Assembly: GCA_020200935.1 (NCBI GenBank)
Contig: JAIVHR010000058.1
Coordinates: 1 to 6,033, forward strand
Direction of reading: 5' to 3'
DNA: 6,033 nucleotides
Origin: Sphingomonadales bacterium
Lineage (GTDB): Bacteria; Pseudomonadota; Alphaproteobacteria; Sphingomonadales; Sphingomonadaceae
Part shown: positions 1 through 5,771 of the stretch, one piece after another
How positions within the stretch are numbered: position 1 is the first letter of the stretch
Layout of the letters: each line of letters starts with the position of its first letter
The notes under the pieces: generated by a model
Told to the model about the DNA's origin: nothing
Databases searched by the model: none
Seen by the model: the letters and a program-made list of their open reading frames with translations, nothing else
Translations under genes and position numbers: made by a program

Positions 1-759
1 GCGCATGACGTTGCCATATTCCCGCACCGACAGAAATTCGTTCGCGCTGCCATAGGCGGCGCCTGACATCAGCGCGCCGTACCAGGGGAAGGCGGCGATG
101 TCGGCGATGGTGTATTCGTCGCCGGCGAGATATTCGGCTTCGCCCAGCCGCGTGTCGAGCATATGGAGCTGGCGCTTGACCTCCATCGCATAGCGGTCGA
201 TCGCATATTCGATCTTGATCGGCGCATATTGATAGAAATGGCCGAAACCGCCGCCGAGGAACGGCGCCGCGCCCATCTGCCACATCAGCCAGTTCATGAC
301 TTCCGCGCGCGCCGGCTGGTCGCCGGGCAGGAATTCGCCGAACTTCTCGGCGAGGTAAAAGAGGATCGATCCGCTCTCGAACAGCCGGATCGGCGGGTCG
401 GCGCTGTGGTCCATCATCGCCGGGATCTTCGAATTGGGATTGACCGAAACGAAGCCCGATCCGAACTGGTCGCCCTCCGAAATGTCGATCTTCCAGGCGT
501 CATACTCGGCGCCCGCATGGCCGAGCGCGAGCAGCTCCTCGAGCATGATCGTCACCTTGACCCCGTTGGGCGTGCCCAGCGAATAGAGCTGCAGCGAATG
601 CTCGCCGACCGGCAGTTCCTTGTCATGCGTCGCGCCCGAGACCGGCCGGTTGATCTTGGCGAAAGCGCCGCCGCTCTCCTTGTCCCAGTTCCAGACCTTG
701 GGCGGGACATAGCCGGGGGGCATGTTGTCCTTGGGATCGGGGGCGTCGTCGTCGGCCAT
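1..759 (-). CDS. yghU: YghU-type glutathione S-transferase / glutathione-dependent disulfide-bond oxidoreductase (C-terminus outside window)
   Basis: Soluble thioredoxin-fold GST of the YghU/YfcG (nu-class) group. Characterised members bind glutathione and reduce disulfides or organic peroxides rather than doing classical conjugation. The 253 visible codons follow E. coli YghU closely as I remember it. They include the VWNWDK and NRPVSG N-terminal segments, LYSLGTPNGVKVTIMLEELLALG (residues 58-80, with the active-site Thr/Asn region TPNG at 63-66), NPNSKIPA with the fold's cis-Pro near residue 113, ESGSI (128-132), and the helical-domain run GAAPFLGGGFGHFYQYAP. E. coli YghU is about 288 residues, so roughly 35 C-terminal residues lie beyond the left edge. 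The ATG at 759-757 is preceded by AAGGAG (772-767) at a 7-nt spacing, which supports this start; the N-terminus is slightly longer than in E. coli. It is transcribed divergently from the glycosyltransferase gene. No convincing promoter hexamers were seen. Confidence 0.93.
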   Translation of the reverse strand, partial: MADDDAPDPKDNMPPGYVPPKVWNWDKESGGAFAKINRPVSGATHDKELPVGEHSLQLYSLGTPNGVKVTIMLEELLALGHAGAEYDAWKIDISEGDQFGSGFVSVNPNSKIPAMMDHSADPPIRLFESGSILFYLAEKFGEFLPGDQPARAEVMNWLMWQMGAAPFLGGGFGHFYQYAPIKIEYAIDRYAMEVKRQLHMLDTRLGEAEYLAGDEYTIADIAAFPWYGALMSGAAYGSANEFLSVREYGNVMR

Positions 760-766
760 GCGGTGT

Positions 767-772
767 CTCCTT
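767..772 (-). promoter_or_regulatory. Ribosome binding site of the yghU homologue
   Basis: Read on the minus strand the bases are AAGGAG, 7 nt before the ATG at 759-757. This near-perfect Shine-Dalgarno fixes the start over the internal Met at residue 13. Confidence 0.75.
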
Positions 773-826
773 GGTGTCCGGGATGAGCTTAGCGCTTCGT
801 TCGGCGCGAGTCAGCGACAACCTCCC

Positions 827-910
827 GTTCGTCTCGAGCACAGTCGAAGGGCGGGGGCGCCATCCTTGCGTGTGGCGACCCGATCGCCCTTCGACAAGCT
901 CGGGACGAAC
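827..910. repeat. Imperfect inverted repeat of a sphingomonad-type intergenic repeat
   Basis: The left arm (827-852) starts GTTCGTCTCGAGC and ends TCGAAGGGC. The right arm (886-910) reads GCCCTTCGACAAGCTCGG and continues to ACGAAC. The reverse complement of the right arm matches the left arm except for one substitution and a 3-4 nt difference in the middle; CCTC/GAGG flanks extend the pairing slightly. The arms are 33 nt apart. The right arm resembles the GTTCGTCC-GAGC-TTGTCGAAGG elements that I recall being scattered through Sphingomonadales genomes. The copy lies between divergent genes, where a terminator is not expected, and no T-run follows either arm. It is therefore more likely a REP/MITE-like element or a long hairpin than a terminator. 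Confidence 0.7.
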
Positions 911-1019
911 CGAGGAGCGGGCCGGCTAACCCGTCCCGGATCCAACCGGTCGGCGAATGCCACAAAGCGATTGTATCCTGTGACCGAGAGAGACGTGAAG
1001 AAAACCGCGTACGGCGCCG

Positions 1020-1038
1020 GTGCAATTGCGTCTTGCAC
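1020..1038. promoter_or_regulatory. Short dyad GTGCAA-N7-TTGCAC, possible operator
   Basis: A perfect 6-bp inverted repeat, GTGCAA (1020-1025) and TTGCAC (1033-1038), separated by 7 nt. It lies 100 nt upstream of the start of the methyltransferase/glycosyltransferase gene. The arm size and spacing fit a dimeric regulator site, but a 6-bp dyad can occur by chance, and no nearby regulator gene or clear promoter hexamers support it. The rest of 911-1137 shows nothing recognisable apart from the ribosome binding site. Confidence 0.25.
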
Positions 1039-1126
1039 GGGGGCGCGGCACCGGGCAGGCTTCCTTGCCATGGGGGCTCCGACCGAATGGCAGTTGCAAT
1101 CCGAAGCGCTCCGCTCTTGCGAGACC

Positions 1127-1130
1127 GGAG
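1127..1130 (+). promoter_or_regulatory. Ribosome binding site deciding the start of the fusion gene
   Basis: GGAG at 1127-1130, 7 nt before ATG 1138. The upstream in-frame candidates (TTG 1033, ATG 1087) lack a comparable site, and the methyltransferase fold begins only just after residue 10 from ATG 1138. Confidence 0.65.
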
Positions 1131-1137
1131 GCCGGCA

Positions 1138-3597
1138 ATGTCCATAGAACGATATGATCCCGCCATTCACCCGCTGAACGCCACGGCGATCGATCACTGG
1201 AATCGATATCTGTTTGCTCGACAACATCTGAACGGCCGTTCGGTGCTCGATATCGGCTGCGGTACCGGCTACGGCACCGAATTGCTGGCGGAAGCGCCCG
1301 AGGTCGAGACCGTCGCGGGGGTCGATCGCTCCTACGAGGCGTTGTTCCACGCGCTTTCCCGAAGAAGATCGCCCAAGACCACGTATCTGCACGCCAACGA
1401 CGCCACCTTCACCCCGCTGGCCGGCCATTGGCAGACGATCGTGGCCTTCGAGATCTGGGAACATCTGCGCTGTCCGCGCACCGCGGCGCTCTGTTCGAGG
1501 CTGGCGTTGGGGGGCGGCGGGAGGCTTATCGCATCGCTGCCGCTCGACGAACAGCCCGGCCAGAACGAGCATCATTTGCACTGTTACACCGCCGAATCGG
1601 CCAGGTCGCTGGTCTCCGAATTCTTCTCGATCAGCCACGAATATCACCAACCGGACAATATCACCTTCGTCGGATCACCTGTTTGCCGGCAGCAGCCCTC
1701 GAGTGCCCCGATCACGGTGCTGGCGTTGCTGCAGGTCTATGGCGGAACCAACGGCGCCTTCCTTTCGGCGATGCAGGAAATCGCCTCGCTGCGCGAAGCC
1801 GGGATGCGGGTTATCGTGCTTTGCGACGATCCGCCCCAGGTCATGGGGAAAGAGGGGATAGATGCCTTCTACCTGCCGCTGTCGTCATCGTTCCGCGGCG
1901 AGGGGGAGGTGTCGCCGGTCCACCTTTCGATGGGCTGCGGCGTGGCGCAGTGGTTCGACGTCGATGCCATCTACGCCTCCCATGAATTCATGCCGCTGGC
2001 CCGGGCGGTTGCCGAGGTCGCGCAAATCCCGACCGCGATGCATCTGCGCGGCCTGCCCTCGGCCGGCTGGTACGAAGGCCCGGTTCGTCCCGCCCGGGCG
2101 CTTCCCCGCCACCGGTCTTGCCGTCTGGTCGCCAACAGCGAGACGACGGCGGCTGAATATGCGCGCGCCTTGCGCATTGCTGCCGGGGATATTCCGATTT
2201 CCGCGCCGCGCATCGATTTCGAGACGCTCGACGCTCAAGCGCAAGAGGGCGGATCCACCGAATTAGCGGCGCTCGCCGAGCGCGGACCGATGGTCATCTT
2301 CATCGCTTCGCGCCGCAACATCGTCAAAGGATTCGGGGAATTCCTCGAGTGCATCGAGGCTATCGAGAAACGACACCCGGGACGCCTCACTTACTGTGTC
2401 GCAGCCGATCCGGGCGACTGGAACGACGAAGCGGTCGTCGAGCGGCTGCACGCCGTCGGGGTCGAGAGGGATCGCTATCATTTGACCAGCGCGGTGCAGC
2501 AGGTGGGCAGCTATTTTCGGGCGGCAGCGGTCTGCGTTATTCCGAGCCAGCGCAACGAATCCTTTTGCCGGGTAGCGGCCGAGGCGATCGGAATGGGCGT
2601 ATCGGTGGCAGGATTTTCAGGCGGGCATCTGGATTATTTCCGCCGCTACGGAGCCCGCCTGAAGGCGCGCGGCGATGTTACCGGGCTCGCGCAAGCCGTT
2701 ATTTCCGCGGTGGATAGCCCGGCCCCAATCGATGCACGCGCGCTGAGAGCGATGTATGGCGCGCACAACAGCTCGGTGGTTCCCGACATCGTCAGGGAAT
2801 CGATCATGTCGGAGCCGCCTCGCGCGCTTGTCGTCGCCATGGCAAGCGACGGGCTTTCGGCTATGGATATGGCGGCGTGGGTGGAGCGCCTGTCCATGCT
2901 CGCCTCGCAAGGGATGCGTGTCTGCCTGATCCTTTCCACCAGCCGCGACGAGGTGGAGCGCGGCTTTCTCGAAGCCGCGCATCGGGCGCGCCGGACGGAC
3001 TTCATCATCGACGTCGTGCGGCGCAGCGCCGGCGACCGCTTTGTCTTCGGCAGAGCGATCAACGAGGCGGCCGCCCGCGGGCTCGAGCTGATGCCCGAGG
3101 CAAACGGGGTGCTGTGCGCCAATGACGACACCTGGCCTTCCCATCTCGCGCTGGCGGCAATGCGTGGCTGGCTCGATCTGGACGGCTTGACCGGCGCAAT
3201 CAGCTCGAGCGGCGCCGGGGGTCTGCAGGACCATCCGGAATTCTTTCGCGAAATGCTCGCCTGGAGGGATCGTTGGATCGAAGCCCCCCATCGGCTATCG
3301 GCCTTTTGGCTGTACGTCTCCCGGGAGTGCTGGCAGTCGCTGGGGGGATTCGATGAATCGTTCAGCGGCTATGGTTGCGAGGATTCAGATCTCTGCCTGA
3401 GGGCGTCGCGTGCCGGCTACGCAATCCGGCTCGATCGGACCTGCTATGTCGATCATTTGGTAGCCGGCTCCTTCATGCTGGATGAGAAACTGGAACAGAG
3501 CCGCGCGACGGCAATCGAGCGCTTCCTGAACAAACATAATATGAGCGCCGACTCGTATCAGGTTCCGCTTCCGCTCCGTGCCGAGAAGGTTCGATGA
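1138..3597 (+). CDS. Trifunctional fusion: SAM-dependent methyltransferase - GT4-like glycosyltransferase - GT2-like glycosyltransferase
   Basis: An 819-residue cytoplasmic protein with three enzyme modules and no visible signal peptide or membrane helix. (1) Residues ~10-185: class I SAM methyltransferase, with motif I DIGCGTGYG (38-46), an acidic SAM-ribose residue in GVD (D63), ND at 87-88, and the FEIWEHL strand-4 motif (E105 onward). (2) Residues ~190-550: GT-B fold, GT4-like, with the N-terminal GGTNGAF loop after strand 1 (I192 onward), VANSE (331-335), SRRNIVKGF (S391, K397; the donor-phosphate R/K region) and an EX7E pair in NESFCRVAAEA (E474, E482). (3) Residues ~560-800: GT-A fold, GT2-like, with NDDT (662-665) as the DXD-type metal/nucleotide motif and GGFDESF...GCEDSDLCLRASRAGY (736 onward; E748, D749, D751), typical of the GT2/Glyco_transf_7C acceptor-catalytic region. 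Each module keeps its key motifs, so all three may be active. A likely role is building and methyl-capping a surface glycan or glycoconjugate; donor and acceptor cannot be read. Codon use looks more mixed than in neighbouring genes. The stop overlaps the next gene (ATGA). Confidence 0.9.
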   Translation: MSIERYDPAIHPLNATAIDHWNRYLFARQHLNGRSVLDIGCGTGYGTELLAEAPEVETVAGVDRSYEALFHALSRRRSPKTTYLHANDATFTPLAGHWQTIVAFEIWEHLRCPRTAALCSRLALGGGGRLIASLPLDEQPGQNEHHLHCYTAESARSLVSEFFSISHEYHQPDNITFVGSPVCRQQPSSAPITVLALLQVYGGTNGAFLSAMQEIASLREAGMRVIVLCDDPPQVMGKEGIDAFYLPLSSSFRGEGEVSPVHLSMGCGVAQWFDVDAIYASHEFMPLARAVAEVAQIPTAMHLRGLPSAGWYEGPVRPARALPRHRSCRLVANSETTAAEYARALRIAAGDIPISAPRIDFETLDAQAQEGGSTELAALAERGPMVIFIASRRNIVKGFGEFLECIEAIEKRHPGRLTYCVAADPGDWNDEAVVERLHAVGVERDRYHLTSAVQQVGSYFRAAAVCVIPSQRNESFCRVAAEAIGMGVSVAGFSGGHLDYFRRYGARLKARGDVTGLAQAVISAVDSPAPIDARALRAMYGAHNSSVVPDIVRESIMSEPPRALVVAMASDGLSAMDMAAWVERLSMLASQGMRVCLILSTSRDEVERGFLEAAHRARRTDFIIDVVRRSAGDRFVFGRAINEAAARGLELMPEANGVLCANDDTWPSHLALAAMRGWLDLDGLTGAISSSGAGGLQDHPEFFREMLAWRDRWIEAPHRLSAFWLYVSRECWQSLGGFDESFSGYGCEDSDLCLRASRAGYAIRLDRTCYVDHLVAGSFMLDEKLEQSRATAIERFLNKHNMSADSYQVPLPLRAEKVR

Positions 3598-3920
3598 GGG
3601 CGGACCTGCGCCGGCAGCGCGATGCGTTGCTGATCGACTATCGCGGTGCCGTGCCCGGCGGTTGGGCGCGCTGCAGCCTGATCGCCAGACGAGCCGATGG
3701 CGACCGGTGCGCGGTGACGATCGATTTTGAAACGCCAGCCGCCACGGGAAGCATCGAGACGCGCATCGATCCCGGCCCGGACTATGCGATCGAGCAAATC
3801 GTGCCGATCGACTATGAAGCGATCGGGCGCGAGCTGGCCGCCATCGGATCGCAAGGCGCCGTGCGGCCGCCGATCAGCGCGATCGCCGACCAAGAGGTTC
3901 CGCCGATCGTCCTCCTCTAG
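3594..3920 (+). CDS. Hypothetical protein, 108 aa, translationally coupled to the glycosyltransferase fusion
   Basis: I do not recognise the family. The ATG at 3594 overlaps the upstream TGA stop as ATGA, and GAGAAGG (3583-3589) lies 4 nt before it inside the upstream gene, so the two are probably co-translated. The protein starts with a basic segment (MRADLRRQRDALL). A region of alternating hydrophobic and polar residues suggests beta strands (LIDYRGAVPGGWARCSLIARR; CAVTIDFETP). It then has an acidic middle (IDPGPDYAIEQIVPIDYEAI) and a proline-rich hydrophobic end (VPPIVLL). There is no signal peptide, membrane helix or metal-binding cluster. GC-rich third positions and the exact coupling argue for a real gene. 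Its position suggests an accessory or chaperone-like subunit of the fusion enzyme, but that is context only. Confidence 0.75.
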   Translation: MRADLRRQRDALLIDYRGAVPGGWARCSLIARRADGDRCAVTIDFETPAATGSIETRIDPGPDYAIEQIVPIDYEAIGRELAAIGSQGAVRPPISAIADQEVPPIVLL

Positions 3921-3923
3921 AGA

Positions 3924-3943
3924 CGGCAATTCTTTCATTGTCG
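3924..3943 (+). terminator. Weak hairpin after the small coupled gene
   Basis: CGGCAAT (3924-3930) pairs with ATTGTCG (3937-3943) around the loop TCTTTC, with one G-U pair, starting 3 nt after the stop codon. No T-run follows immediately, so intrinsic termination is doubtful. An 8-bp palindrome GCGATCGC (3944-3951) comes next. Confidence 0.25.
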
Positions 3944-3980
3944 GCGATCGCGCTTCGCTTTAGCCTCAGCCCCTACCCCG

Positions 3981-3988
3981 GGGGGAGG
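3981..3988 (+). promoter_or_regulatory. Ribosome binding site of the GNAT remnant
   Basis: GGGGGAGG, 6 nt before ATG 3995. The translation signal of the broken gene is still intact, and it favours ATG 3995 over the upstream in-frame TTG at 3938. Confidence 0.65.
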
Positions 3989-3994
3989 CTCAAC

Positions 3995-4357
3995 ATGAAT
4001 GCCGCCAAGACCGTCCGCACCGCCTCCGCCGTCGAGCGCGAGCGCGCGATCGATACCATCGTGCTCGGCTTTGCGGCCGATCCGTTCTGCCGCTGGCTCT
4101 GGCCGGAACCGGCGCAATATCTGGCGGCGATGGCGCGGCTCGTGCCGATTTTCGGCGGCAAGGCGTTCGACGAGGGCACGGCCTATGCCACCGAGGGCTT
4201 CGAGGCGACCGCGCTATGGCCCGCCTATCTCGAAAGCTCGAACCCGCGCAATATCTCCCTCTATTTGCGCCACGGCTTCGAGATCGTCGGCGAAATCCAG
4301 CATGGCAGTTCGCCGGTGATGACGCCGATGCTGCGCCCGGCGAGGGCGGGCGATTAA
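3995..4357 (+). pseudogene. GNAT-family N-acetyltransferase with the acetyl-CoA-binding core deleted in frame
   Basis: The 120-residue reading frame holds two recognisable ends of a roughly 200-residue GNAT protein. Residues 1-75 match the N-terminal part (AIDTIVLGFAADPFCRWLWP, then YATEGFEATALW), which in complete relatives normally runs on into LPPG and the central sheet. Residues 76-120 match the C-terminal part (AYLESSNPRNISLYLRHGFEIVGEIQ). The usual segment between them, with motif A (the R/Q-x-x-G-x-G/A pyrophosphate loop) and the start of its helix, is missing. The junction lies near 4219-4223 and keeps the frame. The C-terminal motif B (NPRN..LY..HGFE) is intact. An enzyme without motif A should not bind acetyl-CoA, so I call it a pseudogene, although the ORF and its ribosome binding site remain and a short protein may still be made. 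A sequencing or assembly deletion is an alternative. Confidence 0.75.
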
Positions 4358-4369
4358 CAATCGTTATAG

Positions 4370-4423
4370 CCCCTTTTTTCAGGGGGTTGGGAACCGCTTC
4401 TTGTTCGGTCGGTTTGTAGCGGT
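4370..4423 (+). promoter_or_regulatory. Leader region with overlapping small hairpins upstream of the GntA-like gene
   Basis: CCCC (4370-4373), a T6 run and GGGG (4382-4385) form one small hairpin. Downstream, the segment AACCGCT (4392-4398) can pair in three mutually exclusive ways: with GGTT (4385-4388), with CGGTT (4410-4414), or as ACCGCT/AGCGGT (4393-4398 with 4418-4423). This resembles an attenuator-like arrangement, or a weak terminator of the GNAT remnant. The stems are short and may be chance. No promoter hexamers are convincing in 4358-4497, although this gap should hold the operon's promoter. Confidence 0.25.
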
Positions 4424-4485
4424 GAACGATCCCGTCCACCCATTCGCGCCTGTGCGGCTTCGATCTGCCCGGCGCGACTTTCGAG

Positions 4486-4491
4486 TAAGGA
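4486..4491 (+). promoter_or_regulatory. Ribosome binding site supporting a GTG start
   Basis: TAAGGA, 6 nt before GTG 4498. It supports the non-ATG start, since no in-frame ATG lies near the beginning of the conserved protein. Confidence 0.65.
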
Positions 4492-4497
4492 ACATCC

Positions 4498-5193
4498 GTG
4501 CAACCGGTCCGATCGAGCGTTGCCTCCCGGCATATAGAACGGCGCTTTACGCGCTTTATCGAGCATCCGGCCTTTCCCTGCGTCGGCGCCAAGAGCGCCT
4601 TCGCGAAGCATCAGGCGCATTTCTATCACGGCCGCGACATCTGTTCGGGCTGGGACGATCTTCCGCTGCTCCAGGAACTGCAGCGTTTCGCGCAGAGCTA
4701 TCGGCGCCAGCCGCGGCTCTTCTCGACCTTCGTCGCGATCTTCGAGACGCCGCGCCGGCTCAGCGAGGAGGGGTTCGAGAAGGCGCTCTGGGCGCGGCTG
4801 CAATCGGTCCACGACAAGGATGTCTGGCTCAGCGCCGAACGCGACGCGCGGATCAGCGAGGACCCGCATGCCGACAATTTCGGGCTCAGCATCGGCGGCA
4901 GCGGCTTCTTCGTCGTCGGTCTCCATCCGCGCGCCAGCCGCAAGGCGCGGCGCTTCGAGAAGCCGGCAATCGTCTTCAATCTCCACGATCAGTTCGAGCG
5001 GCTGCGCGAATCGGGCCGCTACGAAAAGATGCGGCGGACGATCCTCGATCGCGATCGGCGCTGGACGGGATCGGTGAACCCGATGCTGGCCCGCCACGGC
5101 ACGGTCTCCGAAGCGCGCCAATATAGCGGGCGCAAGGTCGGCGAGGAATGGAACTGCCCCTTCGCGCCGCAAGAGCGCCGGGAGTTTGCATGA
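4498..5193 (+). CDS. gntA: YqcI/YcgG family protein, GntA-like heme-dependent N-hydroxylase
   Basis: A 231-residue soluble protein of the YqcI/YcgG family. The characterised member GntA is a heme-dependent N-hydroxylase acting on the guanidino intermediate pre-guanitoxin, and automated pipelines often transfer that name. Family marks seen here are FPCVGAKSAF near the start (residues 26-35), DPHADNFGLSIGGSGFFVVG (122-141) running into LHPRASRKARRF (142-153), VFNLHDQFERLR (159-170; H163), and the WNCPF ending (218-222). H143 and H163 are the most obvious conserved candidates for a heme or active-site role, but I cannot assign the axial ligand. Length is normal for the family and there is no signal peptide. 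The gene starts at GTG with a good ribosome binding site and leads an operon, overlapping the DUF1989 gene at ATGA. No other guanitoxin biosynthesis genes are visible, so guanitoxin is unlikely to be the product here and the true substrate is unknown; the symbol is a family label only. Confidence 0.85.
   Translation: MQPVRSSVASRHIERRFTRFIEHPAFPCVGAKSAFAKHQAHFYHGRDICSGWDDLPLLQELQRFAQSYRRQPRLFSTFVAIFETPRRLSEEGFEKALWARLQSVHDKDVWLSAERDARISEDPHADNFGLSIGGSGFFVVGLHPRASRKARRFEKPAIVFNLHDQFERLRESGRYEKMRRTILDRDRRWTGSVNPMLARHGTVSEARQYSGRKVGEEWNCPFAPQERREFA
5180..5184 (+). promoter_or_regulatory. Ribosome binding site of the DUF1989 gene inside the GntA-like gene
   Basis: GGGAG, 5 nt before ATG 5190 and 8 nt before the adjacent ATG 5193. 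It selects this start pair over the in-frame ATG at 5148, which would extend 46 nt into the upstream gene. Confidence 0.6.
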
Positions 5194-5771
5194 TGACGCG
5201 CATCGAGCCGCGCTCGGGAACCGCCTTCGAGCTTGCCGCCGGCGGGCGGCTGACGGTCATCGATCCCGAGGGCGGGCAGGTCGCCGATCTGTGCGCCTTC
5301 AACGCCGCCGATACCCGCGAGGCGATCTCGAATGGCCGCTCGATCGATTATGGCTCGAAGATCTATTTCACCGCCGGCGATCTCATCTATTCGAACCGCA
5401 GCAATGTGATGTTCGAGATCGTCGAGGACGATGTCGGGCGGCATGATTTCCTGCTCACCCCCTGCTCGGCCGAGATGTTCCGCAAGCTCTATGGCGACGA
5501 GAAGCCGCATCGCGGCTGTTTGGGCAATCTCGCGGCGGCGCTCGAGCCCTACGGCGTTTCCGCCGACGACATCCCGGTGGCCTTCAACGTCTTTATGAAT
5601 GTGCCGGTCGACGGCGAGAGCGGATCGCTGTCGGTCGAGCCGCCGCTGAGCAAGCCGGGCGATCGCTTCATCATCGAGGCGAAGATGGATTTGATCGTCG
5701 GCCTCACCGCCTGCTCGGCGCCGCTCTCGAACGGCGGCTCGTTCAAGCCCATCGATTACGAGCTGTCATGA
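5190..5771 (+). CDS. DUF1989 / urea carboxylase-associated family protein
   Basis: A 193-residue cytoplasmic protein of the DUF1989 (urea carboxylase-associated) family. Characterised members, the CgdA/CgdB pair, deiminate carboxyguanidine in guanidine degradation; most other members are uncharacterised. Family features in order: GGQVADLCAFN near residues 27-37, AGDLIYSNRSNVMFEIVEDDVGRHD (H85, D86), C92, the GCLGNL segment (C110), the signature NVFMNVPVDG (from N133), SKPGDRFIIEAKMDLIVGLTAC (C175) and a C-terminal FKPIDYEL. The conserved His and Cys positions (H85, C92, C110) fit the metal-binding pattern I expect for the family, though assigning them is inference. The start at ATG 5190 overlaps the preceding stop as ATGA; ATG 5193 directly follows and is an equal alternative. 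Its own stop overlaps the next start, again as ATGA. The coupling to the GntA-like gene suggests that its substrate is the N-hydroxylated product or a related guanidino or urea-type compound. Confidence 0.88.
   Translation: MMTRIEPRSGTAFELAAGGRLTVIDPEGGQVADLCAFNAADTREAISNGRSIDYGSKIYFTAGDLIYSNRSNVMFEIVEDDVGRHDFLLTPCSAEMFRKLYGDEKPHRGCLGNLAAALEPYGVSADDIPVAFNVFMNVPVDGESGSLSVEPPLSKPGDRFIIEAKMDLIVGLTACSAPLSNGGSFKPIDYELS

Noticed and set aside
163..786. Plus-strand open frame of 207 codons
   Set aside because: It lies antisense to the clearly conserved yghU homologue; its Arg/Asp/Leu-rich translation resembles no family and is a GC-rich shadow.
827..910. Intrinsic terminator reading of the inverted repeat
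   Set aside because: The flanking genes point away from it on both sides, and there is no T-run after either arm.
1033..1137. Upstream TTG (1033) or ATG (1087) start for the fusion protein
   Set aside because: The extra 35 residues are not part of the methyltransferase fold and have no good ribosome binding site; ATG 1138 has GGAG at 7 nt.
811..1650. Minus-strand open frame of 279 codons across the intergenic repeat and the methyltransferase domain
   Set aside because: It overlaps the conserved SAM-binding motifs on the other strand and has a low-complexity, Arg-rich translation; it is a shadow.
3938..3994. Upstream TTG start for the GNAT remnant
   Set aside because: The extension is not GNAT-like, and a strong GGGGGAGG sits just before ATG 3995.
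4358..4497. Guanidine-sensing (ykkC-type or mini-ykkC) riboswitch upstream of the GntA-like operon
   Set aside because: Looked for because of the gene content, but none of the conserved ykkC or guanidine-II/III sequence blocks are visible in this gap.
4354..5172. Minus-strand open frame of 272 codons
   Set aside because: It is antisense to the GntA-like gene, whose family motifs are certain; the translation is Ala/Arg/Glu-rich with no recognisable domain.
5148..5189. Upstream ATG start for the DUF1989 protein
   Set aside because: It would overlap the GntA-like gene by 46 nt with no ribosome binding site; ATG 5190 has GGGAG and an ATGA overlap.
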